From positions 24,817 to 88,816 of the forward strand of contig JBFWNY010000015.1 of NCBI GenBank assembly GCA_050250815.1: a DNA stretch of 64,000 nucleotides, given 5' to 3'. Shown here piece by piece: positions 25,765 to 35,045 of the stretch (position 1 is its first letter; each line of letters begins with the position of its first letter). A program made the position numbers and the translations under genes. The notes beneath the pieces are model-generated. The model had not been told where the DNA came from, ran no database searches, and saw nothing but the letters and a program-made list of their open reading frames with translations. Source of the DNA: JAEUMD01 sp050250815 (GTDB taxonomy: Bacteria; Pseudomonadota; Alphaproteobacteria; Rhizobiales; Hyphomicrobiaceae).

Positions 25765-26277
25765 ATGACCGAGATCGTCTACATCACGCCGGAATTCGCA
25801 GTGACGGGTGCGCTTGGCCCGGACGATTTCGCTGAGATCGCGGGACGAGGCTTCCGTGCCATCATCAACAACCGCCCCGAAGGCGAGGAGGAGGGGCAGC
25901 TGTCCGCCCAGGCCGCCGCACCGCTCGCTTGGCGCCACGGTCTCGTGTACCGCCACATTCCCGCCGGCAAGCTCGATCTGTTCACCGACGCCGTCGTCGG
26001 GGCGACCGAGGATGCGCTGGCCAACCTCGAAGGCCCGGTGCTGGCGCACTGCAAGTCGGGCTTGCGTTCGGCCATCGTCTGGGCCGCCGCGCGTGCGCGC
26101 CACATCCCAGTCGACGATATTCTGGCCGCGCTCGAAGGCGCGGAATTCGATCTCGACTTCCTGCGCGACGATCTGGAACAGCAGGCCGATCGGGCACGCT
26201 GGATGCCGGCCGCAACCGCTGCCGCCGAAGCCCAGACGCGCGCTCAGGCCGCAGCGGAAGGCCGCGCGGCCGCGTGA
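25765..26277 (+). CDS. DUF442 / TIGR01244-type phosphatase-like protein
   Basis: The 170-residue protein has a dual-specificity-phosphatase-like fold of the DUF442 (Blh N-domain) family. The signature loop HCKSGLRS at residues 95-102 supplies the catalytic cysteine (Cys96) and arginine. TEIVYITPEFAVTGALGPDD at the N-terminus is typical. These proteins are linked to sulfide/persulfide metabolism in several bacteria. The C-terminus is Ala-rich and likely helical. GGAG precedes the ATG. It is divergent from the Lrp-type gene. Confidence 0.88.
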   Translation: MTEIVYITPEFAVTGALGPDDFAEIAGRGFRAIINNRPEGEEEGQLSAQAAAPLAWRHGLVYRHIPAGKLDLFTDAVVGATEDALANLEGPVLAHCKSGLRSAIVWAAARARHIPVDDILAALEGAEFDLDFLRDDLEQQADRARWMPAATAAAEAQTRAQAAAEGRAAA

Positions 26278-26310
26278 TGATGGCGTGGCGACGCGCGTGC
26301 GCCGCCACCA

Positions 26311-26976
26311 TCAGCCAGAAAGCGCCTGCGCCACCTGCGCACGCAGCGCCGCAACCGCTTCGGCTTCAAACCACGCATTGCGCTTGAGCCACCCGTTGTT
26401 GCGCCAGGACGGATGCGGGATCGCAAGCATCCGGGGCCCCGCGGCATCGAGACGAAGGTCGCTCTCAAAGCTGCGTCGCACAAGATCGGCCATGCTCTCG
26501 CGCTGCGGAATGTGCCAGCGGTGCGCGTAGCCCCCGACGAGAACGGCGAGCCTGATCGCGCTCAAATGCATGAGGACCGGAGCGCGCCAATGCACAGCGC
26601 ATTCGGTGCGCGGCGGCAGGTCGCCGCCCTTGGCGTCCAGCCCGGGAAAGCAGAACCCCATCGGCACCACCGCCACGCGTGCTGGATCGTAGAAGGCCTC
26701 GGAGCTGAGCCCCAGCCACGCGCGCAGGCGGTCGCCGGATGGATCGGTGAATGGGCGGCCTGAGGCATGCACCCTGGTTCCGGGCGCCTGACCGGTGATC
26801 AACAGCCGGGCACGCGGGTCAGCCTGCAGGACAGGACGTGGCTCATGCGGCAGCGGCGATCCCACCGGCTGATCCCGGCAGATCCGGCAGCGGGCTATGC
26901 GGTCCAATAGCGAAGCGAATGCCGCATCGCCGCTGGCGGGCGGGGAACCGCCGCAGGAGCCCGACGTCATGGCCAC
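26311..26976 (-). CDS. Uracil-DNA glycosylase-like protein
   Basis: The 221-residue protein belongs to the uracil-DNA glycosylase superfamily. It has the motif ITGQAPGTRVHASGRPF (water-activating loop) and the C-terminal IPHPSWRNNGW (the HPS DNA-intercalation motif). An N-terminal CRICRD suggests a metal site. It probably removes damaged bases, but the exact substrate of this branch is not known. It overlaps nothing and is convergent with the DUF442 gene. Confidence 0.85.
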   Translation of the reverse strand: MAMTSGSCGGSPPASGDAAFASLLDRIARCRICRDQPVGSPLPHEPRPVLQADPRARLLITGQAPGTRVHASGRPFTDPSGDRLRAWLGLSSEAFYDPARVAVVPMGFCFPGLDAKGGDLPPRTECAVHWRAPVLMHLSAIRLAVLVGGYAHRWHIPQRESMADLVRRSFESDLRLDAAGPRMLAIPHPSWRNNGWLKRNAWFEAEAVAALRAQVAQALSG

Positions 26977-27031
26977 ACCGCACGAACAGACCGGATGGCA
27001 GCCTCACTGCAGATCTGGCTCGCTTCCCGCA

Positions 27032-27778
27032 TCACTCGATATGCAGGACCAGACCGTCTTCGGCGATCAGGATGCGATCGTTTTCGACCCGCCGCACCTG
27101 CTCCAGCATCGCGGGCCCCATATGCGTGAGCATGACTTGGCGCGCGGTGATGCGCGGCATGTTTTCCTCGATTACACGCCACGACATGTGAAACTTGGTC
27201 GGCGGCTCGTAGCCGTAGCATTCGCTGATGTAGAGGTTGGCGTCCGCGGAAACTTCGATCAGCGCGTCAACCCATTCCGTATCGCCGGAGAAGGCGAGGA
27301 CGCGACCGTCCACCTCGATGCGCAGGGCATGCGACGGTGCCCCCGAAGGATGGCGCACCAGGAAGGCCGATACTGTCAAACCGGCGATGCGCATCGGCGT
27401 GCCGGCCTCGATCTCGTGAAACTGGAGCTTGAAGTTCTCCGGATCGGCGGAGGATGTCGGAAAAAGCACCTCGCAGGCTTGCCGGTAGCGTTCCTCGATC
27501 CCGCGCGGCCCCACGACGTCGAGCGGTGCGGTGCGCCGGGAGACGTGCTTGGCATGCAGCATCCACCAGACGAGGCCGCCGAAATGGTCGCCGTGCAGGT
27601 GCGAGATCAGGATCGTCCCGACGCGGTTGGGATCGAGCCCCAGGCCGTTGAAACCGATGACGGACGTGGTGCCACAATCGATCAGGAAGTTGCCGCTGCT
27701 CGCGGCAACGTGAAAGCACGTCTGCAGGCGCCCACCCGAGCCGAACGCGTCGCCCGAACCGATGACCGTCAATTTCAT
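27032..27778 (-). CDS. Metallo-beta-lactamase fold hydrolase
   Basis: The 248-residue enzyme starts with MKLTVIGSGDAFGSGGR, the beta-strand typical of ribonuclease Z- and arylsulfatase-like members. The metal motif HLHGDH is at residues 60-65, with additional ligands in VRHPSG, FSGDTEW and THMG. It is cytoplasmic and binds two zinc ions; substrate unknown. I chose ATG 27778 as the family start; 27805 would add nine residues. Confidence 0.9.
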   Translation of the reverse strand: MKLTVIGSGDAFGSGGRLQTCFHVAASSGNFLIDCGTTSVIGFNGLGLDPNRVGTILISHLHGDHFGGLVWWMLHAKHVSRRTAPLDVVGPRGIEERYRQACEVLFPTSSADPENFKLQFHEIEAGTPMRIAGLTVSAFLVRHPSGAPSHALRIEVDGRVLAFSGDTEWVDALIEVSADANLYISECYGYEPPTKFHMSWRVIEENMPRITARQVMLTHMGPAMLEQVRRVENDRILIAEDGLVLHIE

Positions 27779-27903
27779 CGGAGTACCATCCGACCAGTCT
27801 CCCAACCGTCGCTTCTAGCCCACCACGGCTCCGAGCGCTGTTCCCTGGGGAACATCTGCCGCCTTGCGACGACAAACGCAACGGTCCCGGGCGAACTTCG
27901 GGC

Positions 27904-28515
27904 TTATGCCGCGGCGCTCGGGCGGGCCGCCACGGCCTCATGCCAGCGCGCCACGTTGGCGTACCCCGTGGGCCTGTCGATGCGGGCGGGCTTCATGAAC
28001 TCCAGCGCCACCAGAAAAGTGACGTCGGCAATCGAATAGGAATGGCCTGCCAGAAAGGGCCGGTCGGCGAGCCTGTCCTCGAAGATGGCCAGCGCTTCGA
28101 GCGCACGCTGCCGATTGGCCTCCGCCCACTGCGGCACCTGCGGCACCTCCAGGTGCGCCATCTTCGGGTGGAGATGCCGGAAAACCTGAGCCACCGGGTA
28201 GAAGAATCCCAGCTCCACCCGCCGCTGCCACATCTCGACCTCGGCGCGGCCCAGCGCGCCCTGCCCAAACAGGGCCGGCTCGGGTTGCAGCTCCTCGAAA
28301 TACCGGCAAATGGCCACGGTCTCGGTCAGCACGGTGCCGTCATCGAGCACGAGAATGGGCACGCGCTGGAACGGGTTGAGGCGGGTGAACTCCGGTGACT
28401 TCAGCGCTCCAACCATCAGGTCGCGATCCTCGAAGCGCACGTCGATACCCTTCTCCGCGAGGAAGATCCGGACGCGCCTGGGATTGGGTGCGCCTCGCGT
28501 CTCAATGATATGCAT
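27904..28515 (-). CDS. Glutathione S-transferase
   Basis: The 203-residue protein is a classical two-domain GST. The thioredoxin-like N-terminus holds the glutathione site (RGAPNPRRVRIFLAEKG, NPFQRVPILVLDDGTVLTETVAI) and the C-terminal helical domain contains the conserved SIADVTFLVAL with the N-capping Asp. It is cytosolic. Its role, such as detoxification or dehalogenation, cannot be read from the sequence. Confidence 0.93.
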   Translation of the reverse strand: MHIIETRGAPNPRRVRIFLAEKGIDVRFEDRDLMVGALKSPEFTRLNPFQRVPILVLDDGTVLTETVAICRYFEELQPEPALFGQGALGRAEVEMWQRRVELGFFYPVAQVFRHLHPKMAHLEVPQVPQWAEANRQRALEALAIFEDRLADRPFLAGHSYSIADVTFLVALEFMKPARIDRPTGYANVARWHEAVAARPSAAA

Positions 28516-28569
28516 GGGGGCTGTCTCTGCTCAGGTCTGCGAGGCGCCGGTCGACGGGCCCCCGGTCGA

Positions 28570-29145
28570 TCATTTACCGATCCCGCGCTCGTGCCGCCAC
28601 TCCTGCGGCATCTGAAACTGACCGCTCCAAAGTCCGCGCCGCTCGTGTTGCGCCGCACGCTCCTCGCTGCGGTAGCCACCAAACGACACCGCGAAGCCGC
28701 GCTCCACCATGGCCCGGTTGACATCGGTTGTGCCTGCCACGCAAAGCGCCAGCGCCCGGTCGTGCTTGTCGATCTCGACCGACCGGCAGCGCACGGTGCG
28801 GTTGCCCACCAGCGCCCGTAGCTCGCGTGCGGCCGCCTCTCCGCAGGACCAGTCCCGGCCGTCGCGCTGGCAGATCTGCCGCCCTTCCGGCGCGTCGATG
28901 TTCTTGAGGCGTATTTCCCGGCCGTCGATTACCAGACTGTCGCCGTCGATCACCCGGGCTATCCCGGAGATTTCCGTGCCCGGCGTGAGCGTCGGCCCCT
29001 TCCCTTCGCGCTCGAAAAGCCCCGGTTGCAGACGGCCGAGGATTGCCAGCAGGACGAGCAGGATAAGCCCGGCAATGAGACGCATGTGCCTCGGTTGCCT
29101 CGACAATCGTCGCCCGATCGCTGCCAACACCGTGTCGCGCCGCAT
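28570..29145 (-). CDS. Thermonuclease-family (SNase-like) protein
   Basis: The 191-residue protein has an N-terminal hydrophobic helix (HMRLIAGLILLVLLAILGRL), then an SNase-like OB-fold: GIARVIDGDSLVIDGREIRL, NIDAPEGRQ, HDRALALCVAG and VNRAMVERGFAVS. Such nucleases degrade DNA or RNA outside the cytoplasm with calcium. Four cysteines (QICQRD, WSCGE, VRCRSV, ALCVAG) may form disulfides. The start could also be the internal ATG at 29085 just before the hydrophobic segment. Confidence 0.88.
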   Translation of the reverse strand: MRRDTVLAAIGRRLSRQPRHMRLIAGLILLVLLAILGRLQPGLFEREGKGPTLTPGTEISGIARVIDGDSLVIDGREIRLKNIDAPEGRQICQRDGRDWSCGEAAARELRALVGNRTVRCRSVEIDKHDRALALCVAGTTDVNRAMVERGFAVSFGGYRSEERAAQHERRGLWSGQFQMPQEWRHERGIGK

Positions 29146-29284
29146 CGAGATAACCCTACGTTAGCGAATTGGACCGAGATTAACGGACAATTGGTGCGAC
29201 TACGTGCGAGCGCGCTCCGAGGGCGTCCCCGAATACCACATTCCGGCGCGGATCGAGCGAACGTCGAACCTGTGCCGGCCACAC

Positions 29285-30967
29285 ATGACGAGCGGAATGG
29301 ATCACGCGCCCACGAATTCGGCCGGCACGCCCTCCGTTGCGGGTCGCGGAGCGCGCACCCGCTCGAGCGGCGATTTGCGCGAGACCCGCGAACGCCTTGC
29401 GCGGGGCAGCGACGTCAAGCCCGAGTTCGAGTACGAGATGCTGTCCATCTTCGTGCGCAACGAGCTTTCGGCTGCCGTCACCATCACCGGCCTGTCGGCG
29501 ATCTTCTCGCTCGCCTCGATGTTCTGGGCGCCGGTCCAGCAGGCGATCCTCTGGCTGTTCCTGGTCATCGCCTCCAAGGTTCTGCAGCTGGAGTTCTGCC
29601 GCCGCTTCCAGCTCACGCCACGGTCCGAAATCGACCTGCCGGCCTGGCGCCGCCGGCTGTTCTTCTCCGAATTGCTAAGCGGCATCACCTGGGCCGGGTT
29701 CGCTCTCGTGGGCGTGGGTGCCGACATGCACGGCGCGCAGGCGCCACTGTTCTCCTCGCACGTGTTCCTGTTCGCCGCGCTGATCGTCGTGCTGGCGATC
29801 CGCATGACGTTCGCCTCCACCGTCATCCCCATCCTGTACGCCGGTACGATCCCGATGACGCTGGCCGTCGTCGCGCGCCTCGTGCTTCTGTCCGACCCCT
29901 TCTACGTCGCACTCGCGCTGATGGCGGCGGGCGTTCATATCTATTTCGTCGTGCTGGCGCGCGGCCTCAACACCACGGCACTCGCAATGCTCGAGTTCCG
30001 CGCGCAGAAGGATGCCCTGATTGCCGAGCTTGCCGAGGAGAAGTCGTTCTCCGACGAGGCACGGCGCCGCGCTGAAGCCGCCAACAAGGCCAAGTCGCGA
30101 TTTCTCGCAACCATGAGCCACGAATTGAGGACCCCGCTCAACGCCATCATGGGCTTCTCCGAGGTGATGAAAGGCGAGATCCTCGGGCCGATGGCCAATC
30201 CGATCTACAAGGAATACGCATCCAATATCCATGACAGCGGCCGCCATCTGCTCAATCTCATCAACGAGATCCTTGATCTGTCGCGCATCGAGGCGGGGCG
30301 CTATGAGCTGCACGAGGAGCCGATGCGGCTCATCGACGTCGCCGAGGACTGCCACCGGCTGCTCAAGCTGCGCGCCGAGAGCAAAGGGCTGCAGATCGTG
30401 GAGGATTTCGACGACAACATGCCCCAGGTCTGGGCCGATCAGCGCGCCATCCGTCAGATCTGTCTCAACCTGCTGTCGAATGCGCTCAAATTCACCCCCA
30501 AGGGCGGCCGCATCACCCTCAAGGTCGCGATCACGCCGGACGGCGGCCAGATGATTTCGGTCCGCGACACCGGACCAGGCATCCCCGAGGAAGAAATTCC
30601 CAAGGTCCTGCAGGCGTTCGGCCAAGGCTCGCTCGCCCACCAGACGGCGGAAGGCGGCACCGGGCTCGGGCTGCCGATCGTCAAGAACCTCATCGAGTTG
30701 CATGGCGGCTCTTTCGATCTCAGGTCGGAGCTGCGCAAGGGCACGGAGGCTTTGGCGTTTCTACCGCGTAAGCGGATCATGCATGCCATGCCGCCGTTGC
30801 AGCCCCTGGGCCGCGAGCGGCATCGCCGCGAGGATGGGCCTTACGCGGCTCCCCCGGCTTCGGGAGCCTCGACGCGCGCGCCCAAGCTCGTTTCCCCGGT
30901 CGCATCTCATACCGAACGCGGGAGCGGGCGGCATGGCAGGCACGCGCATCTTATCGGCGCGGAATAG
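29285..30967 (+). CDS. Membrane-bound sensor histidine kinase
   Basis: The kinase is about 560 residues. Five or six hydrophobic helices in the N-terminal half form a membrane sensor. A short coiled coil leads to the HisKA domain, where the phosphorylated His lies in ATMSHELRTPLNAIMGFSEV. The HATPase domain is complete: N box NLLSNALKFTP, DTGPGIP and GTGLGLPIVKNL. The Pro/Arg-rich C-terminal tail (after KRIM) has no domain. No response regulator is adjacent. The 40.7-kb gene is a degenerate paralogue. Start uncertain between ATG 29285 and 29297. Confidence 0.9.
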   Translation: MTSGMDHAPTNSAGTPSVAGRGARTRSSGDLRETRERLARGSDVKPEFEYEMLSIFVRNELSAAVTITGLSAIFSLASMFWAPVQQAILWLFLVIASKVLQLEFCRRFQLTPRSEIDLPAWRRRLFFSELLSGITWAGFALVGVGADMHGAQAPLFSSHVFLFAALIVVLAIRMTFASTVIPILYAGTIPMTLAVVARLVLLSDPFYVALALMAAGVHIYFVVLARGLNTTALAMLEFRAQKDALIAELAEEKSFSDEARRRAEAANKAKSRFLATMSHELRTPLNAIMGFSEVMKGEILGPMANPIYKEYASNIHDSGRHLLNLINEILDLSRIEAGRYELHEEPMRLIDVAEDCHRLLKLRAESKGLQIVEDFDDNMPQVWADQRAIRQICLNLLSNALKFTPKGGRITLKVAITPDGGQMISVRDTGPGIPEEEIPKVLQAFGQGSLAHQTAEGGTGLGLPIVKNLIELHGGSFDLRSELRKGTEALAFLPRKRIMHAMPPLQPLGRERHRREDGPYAAPPASGASTRAPKLVSPVASHTERGSGRHGRHAHLIGAE

Positions 30968-31120
30968 CAGTGCGAAGGCGGCACCTCACGGTCGGTCCGG
31001 CGCGTCCTATCCCCCCAAGCCCGTTGCGCCCGCTTCCGCGCGCAACTACATGAACTCCGTGCCGCGATGAGCCCATCCGGCTCGTGTCCGATGGGCTGAC
31101 GGTCATGCGAGGACACCAGC

Positions 31121-31315
31121 TTGGAATCACCCTGTGTGGACGTGTGCGAGATCGAGACGGCAAGCGGCCTGTGCAAGGGCTGCCGCCGCACCCTAGATGA
31201 AATCGCGCGCTGGTCGTCGATGTCGGATGACGAACGTCGCGGCGTGATGCTCGCGCTGCCAGCACGGCGGCTCCAGTCCGATTCGGTCGGCGCGGGACGC
31301 CCAGCAAGGAGCTAG
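31121..31315 (+). CDS. DUF1289 family protein
   Basis: This is a 64-residue cytoplasmic protein with the DUF1289 pattern SPCVDVCEIE and LCKGCRRTLDEIARWSSMSDDER, in which four cysteines probably hold a metal. The start is a TTG with AGGA upstream; no in-frame ATG exists. The ribosome-binding site of the next gene (AGGAG) lies inside its last codons, so the two are coupled. Confidence 0.85.
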   Translation: MESPCVDVCEIETASGLCKGCRRTLDEIARWSSMSDDERRGVMLALPARRLQSDSVGAGRPARS

Positions 31316-31318
31316 CTC

Positions 31319-32023
31319 ATGGTCGTGTGGCTGATCCTGCTTCTGGCGGCGCTGGTCGTGGCGTTCCTCGTGCTATCCGGAAACGCCGAGCTCGCCGAGG
31401 TGCTGGCTGAAACCGATATCGCGGCCTACGCCGGAGCGGGCATCCTGTCGCTCTATGTCCTGTTCCTGCTATCGGGCCACGCGGGGCGCATCGGGCAGGC
31501 CCTCAAGCATCTGTCGATCTGGGCGGCGCTGACACTTTGCCTCGTCGTCGGCTACTCCTACCGGGACGACGTCTCGCGCATCGCGGCGCGCGTCGCCGGA
31601 GACCTCATGCCGCCGGGAACCGTCATCGAGATGGAACCGGGTGCCGAAGGCGAGCGCGCGGTGCGCATCCGCAAGCGACGGGACAGTCATTTCGTCGCCC
31701 GCACGACCGTCAACGACGCATCCGTTTCGATGCTGGTCGACACCGGCGCGTCCACGGTCGTCCTTACACCTGCCGACGCGCAGCGGGCGGGCGTTCCGGT
31801 GGACGAGCTGTCCTACACGGTTGCCGTCAACACCGCCAACGGCGTCGCCTACGCAGCTCCTGTCCGCCTTCGACGCATCGCGATCGGTCCGATCGAGGTC
31901 CGCAACGTGGAAGCGCTCGTCGCCAAGCCCGGCGGACTGTCGGAAAGCCTGCTCGGTATGAGTTTCTTAAGACGATTGCGGTCTTTTGATTTCTCGGGCG
32001 AGTACCTCACGCTCCGGGGCTGA
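31319..32023 (+). CDS. Membrane-anchored retropepsin-like (clan AA) aspartic protease 1
   Basis: The 234-residue protein has three N-terminal hydrophobic helices (1-20, 38-54, 64-80) and a C-terminal retropepsin-like domain with the catalytic DTGAS at 141-145, followed by VVLTPADAQRAGVP and ending LLGMSFLRRL. It fits the TIGR02281 clan AA family, thought to face the periplasm and act as a homodimer. Only one catalytic Asp per chain is expected. A second copy follows after 48 bases. Confidence 0.88.
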   Translation: MVVWLILLLAALVVAFLVLSGNAELAEVLAETDIAAYAGAGILSLYVLFLLSGHAGRIGQALKHLSIWAALTLCLVVGYSYRDDVSRIAARVAGDLMPPGTVIEMEPGAEGERAVRIRKRRDSHFVARTTVNDASVSMLVDTGASTVVLTPADAQRAGVPVDELSYTVAVNTANGVAYAAPVRLRRIAIGPIEVRNVEALVAKPGGLSESLLGMSFLRRLRSFDFSGEYLTLRG

Positions 32024-32071
32024 CGTGCGCCGTGCACCATCCGCCCCGGACCTGATAGGGCGAGTTGTGCG

Positions 32072-32638
32072 ATGTCGACGGGAATGCAGGGCGTGGTCCG
32101 CGAGGCGCTGTCCTGGGTCGTCGTTGCCGCAGGCCTCGCGCTGGTACTGCTGAACTTCGATACCATCCGCGCTTTCAATGCCGCTCTGATCGGTATTCCA
32201 CCACCCGGTCAGGAGCGGGATGAGGCAACCGCATCGCGCGAGCAGACCGCTACCCGCGTTCGCTCCGGCGACACCGTGGAGTTGCGGTCCGGCGGCCACG
32301 GCCATTATCAGACGGATGCCGAGATCAACAGCCGCGATATTCCTGTCCTCGTCGACACGGGTGCCTCGATGGTCGTGCTCACCTACGAAGACGCGGAACG
32401 CGCCGGCATCTACGTGCGGCCGTCTGATTTCACGGCCACCTCGCGCACCGCCAATGGCACGGCCAAGAACGCACCGGTCACCCTCGACCGCGTGTGCATC
32501 GATTCAATCTGCGTCCGCGACGTCCAGGCAATGGTCGCCGAGCCCGGGCGCCTGCATGTCACCCTGCTGGGCATGACCTTCCTGGGCCGCCTGTCCCGCG
32601 TCGATATGCGCTCGGGTACGCTGGTCCTCCAGGAATAA
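32072..32638 (+). CDS. Membrane-anchored retropepsin-like (clan AA) aspartic protease 2
   Basis: A 188-residue paralogue of the preceding gene, with one N-terminal transmembrane helix (12-28), a linker and a retropepsin-like domain. Catalytic DTGAS is at 95-99, followed by MVVLTYEDAERAGI and LLGMTFLGRLSRVD. The two copies may be independent homodimers or form a heterodimer. A hairpin (GTGGCG at 32645-32650 with CGCCAC at 32661-32666) follows the stop and may terminate the run. Confidence 0.88.
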   Translation: MSTGMQGVVREALSWVVVAAGLALVLLNFDTIRAFNAALIGIPPPGQERDEATASREQTATRVRSGDTVELRSGGHGHYQTDAEINSRDIPVLVDTGASMVVLTYEDAERAGIYVRPSDFTATSRTANGTAKNAPVTLDRVCIDSICVRDVQAMVAEPGRLHVTLLGMTFLGRLSRVDMRSGTLVLQE

Positions 32639-32828
32639 GCCTGAGTGGCGGAGGAAGCCGCGCCACCAAACCGCCTCAGGTCAGCGCTCAATAGCGCCGC
32701 CTGTTCCAGCCGGTGTCCGGCTGCCCCGACGGATCGCCCCCCGAATTCGACCTTCTTCCGAAACCGGGCACTTTCCTCCCCGACCGCCAGGCTCTAGCTT
32801 CCGCCCGCACCAGATGAGGGACCAGACG

Positions 32829-34328
32829 ATGCTGCCTACGCCACGCGCCGACCTGAAGCCGAATTCTGCCGACTTCGAGCGATTGCCCCTTGTCAAGCCG
32901 ACCGGCTTCCGAGAGTACGATGCGCGCTGGCTGTTCCCCGACGAGATCAACCTGATGGGACTGAACTGCGTCGGGCTCGGCATGGCGCGCTTGTTCGACG
33001 AACGGGGCGTGAAGAAGCGCATCGTCGTCGGCCACGACTACCGGTGGTACTCGGGCTCGGTGAAGCAGGCGCTGATGACGGGCCTGCTGGCCGGCGGCTT
33101 CGAGGTGCACGATATCGGCCTCGCCCTGTCTCCCATGGCCTACTACGCGCAGTTTGCCCTCGACGTCGAAGGCGTCGCCATGGTCACCGCCAGCCACAAC
33201 GACAACGGCTGGACGGGCATCAAGATGGGTCTGTCGCGGCCGCTCACCTTCGGACCCGAGGAGATGGGTCGCCTCAAGGAAATCGTTCTGGCAGGGGACC
33301 TCGCCGCGCCCGGCGGCGGTAGCTACTACTTCGTTCGCGACATGGGCGAGCGCTACATGAAGGCGCTTGCCGACCGCCCGAAGCTCAAGCGGCGCCTCAA
33401 GGTGGTGGCGGCCTGCGGCAACGGCACGGCGGGCGCCTTTGCACCTCAGGTGCTCGCGGCGATCGGCTGCGACGTCATCCCGCTCGACGCCACGCTCGAT
33501 CATTCGTTCCCGCGCTACAATCCCAATCCTGAAGACCTTACAATGCTGCATGCCATCGCCGACGCGGTGCGCGAGCACAAGGCCGATGTCGGCCTGGGCT
33601 TCGACGGTGACGGCGACCGTTGCGGCGTCGTCGACAACGAGGGCCACGAGATCTTCGCCGACAAGGTCGGTGTGATGCTGGCGCGCGACATTTCAAGCCT
33701 GCACAGCAAGGCCCGCTTCGTCGCCGACGTGAAGTCGACCGGCCTGTTCCTGACCGACCCCGTGCTGCAGGCCAACGGCGCCACGACCACCTACTGGAAG
33801 ACCGGCCATTCCTACATAAAGCGCTTCAGCCACGAGACCAAGGCGCTGGTCGGCTTCGAGAAGTCCGGCCACTTCTTCTTCAACCCGCCGCTCGGCCGCG
33901 GCTACGACGACGGCCTCGTCGCCGCCATTGCCATCCTCGACATGCTCGACCGCAACCCCGACAAGTCGATGGCCGATCTCAAGAACGCCCTGCCCAAGAC
34001 ATGGCAGTCGCCAACCATGTCACCGCACTGCGACGACGACAAGAAGTACGGCGTGGTGGACAGGGTTGTGGCACACTTCCAACGCGCCAAGGCTTCAGGG
34101 ACGACGGTCGCAGGGCAGCCGATCCGCGAGCTCATCACCGTCAACGGAGTGCGCGTCGTACTTGCGGACGGCACCTGGGGTCTTGTACGGGCGTCTTCCA
34201 ACAAGCCCGAACTGGTTGTCGTTGTCGAAAGCCCTACATCGGAAGCCAACATGCGGGCGATCTTCGCCGTCCTTGACGCGGAGCTCGCAACCCATCCTGA
34301 GGTCGGTGCCTACAATCAGAAGATCTGA
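32829..34328 (+). CDS. Phosphomannomutase / phosphoglucomutase
   Basis: This alpha-D-phosphohexomutase of 499 residues interconverts hexose 1- and 6-phosphates for glycan precursor supply. The phosphoserine loop is VTASHNDNGWTG, the magnesium site GFDGDGDRCGVVD, and the sugar-binding loop GFEKSGHFFF. The start at 32829 has GAGGGA seven bases upstream; ATG 32814 is an alternative. The enzyme is cytoplasmic. Which sugar it prefers cannot be told. Confidence 0.93.
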   Translation: MLPTPRADLKPNSADFERLPLVKPTGFREYDARWLFPDEINLMGLNCVGLGMARLFDERGVKKRIVVGHDYRWYSGSVKQALMTGLLAGGFEVHDIGLALSPMAYYAQFALDVEGVAMVTASHNDNGWTGIKMGLSRPLTFGPEEMGRLKEIVLAGDLAAPGGGSYYFVRDMGERYMKALADRPKLKRRLKVVAACGNGTAGAFAPQVLAAIGCDVIPLDATLDHSFPRYNPNPEDLTMLHAIADAVREHKADVGLGFDGDGDRCGVVDNEGHEIFADKVGVMLARDISSLHSKARFVADVKSTGLFLTDPVLQANGATTTYWKTGHSYIKRFSHETKALVGFEKSGHFFFNPPLGRGYDDGLVAAIAILDMLDRNPDKSMADLKNALPKTWQSPTMSPHCDDDKKYGVVDRVVAHFQRAKASGTTVAGQPIRELITVNGVRVVLADGTWGLVRASSNKPELVVVVESPTSEANMRAIFAVLDAELATHPEVGAYNQKI

Positions 34329-34448
34329 GCGAATGCTCCGCGAGCCTGCGGCAACGTCTCGTTCATGTCGCTATGCCAGCGTGGCTCCGTAAAGGGCCAC
34401 CGGGCCCGCCCAGCATCCGTCAACCTCCAGACAAGAGCACGCACCGCC

Positions 34449-35018
34449 ATGATCTCGCGCAGCGCGCCGCAGCGACGCCAACGCATCGCGGACCTGGCCG
34501 CCGCCTACGAGTCCGCGCCATTGGAAGAGCGCCGCGCCGCCGCACTCGACTACCTGTTCGAGGTAGCCGAGCTGCTGTCTATCGAGCATGGAGACGAGGC
34601 GATCATCGCGCCGCTGCTCGACATTATCCCCTACGTCGCCGATCCATCCGACAGCCCATTGTTCGACGATCGCCGCAACGAGCGGTCGCCGCCGAGCGTC
34701 GCGGTCCTCACCCGCGCGGCGGTCGCGATCGACGTCTGGCAGTCAATGGGCCACACCGCAGACTCGGCTGCCCAGGCAGTGGCACGGCAGATGGTCAACG
34801 CGCGCGCCAGTCTGCCTTCCGACGGCGGCGACGTGCGCGGATGGAAGCGGCTGCTGATCTGGCGGGATCGCTTGCTTCAACTGAAGAGGCCTGCGGAGGC
34901 GTGGACCGACTACGTCGCCCTCACGCGTGAAATCGAGCGGATGCCGCGGGCCCAGGTCGTCCGGCGCGCTCAGGACGGAACGCTTTGGGACATTCGTGCG
35001 CGTGCCAAGCCCGGCTGA
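34449..35018 (+). CDS. Hypothetical helical cytoplasmic protein
   Basis: The 189-residue soluble protein is mostly helical and acidic in the middle (AIIAPLLDIIPYVADPSDSP). It has no membrane segment, signal peptide or motif that I recognise. The ATG at 34449 is chosen because the region upstream has no conserved look; the ribosome site is weak. It ends 28 bases from the convergent SoxW-like gene. Confidence 0.62.
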   Translation: MISRSAPQRRQRIADLAAAYESAPLEERRAAALDYLFEVAELLSIEHGDEAIIAPLLDIIPYVADPSDSPLFDDRRNERSPPSVAVLTRAAVAIDVWQSMGHTADSAAQAVARQMVNARASLPSDGGDVRGWKRLLIWRDRLLQLKRPAEAWTDYVALTREIERMPRAQVVRRAQDGTLWDIRARAKPG

Positions 35019-35045
35019 GGCATCTCGGCCGCGACCCGCTAGCGG

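Noticed and set aside
29675..30703. 342-residue open frame on the minus strand within the histidine kinase
   Set aside because: Shadow of the kinase gene; no domain or ribosome site.
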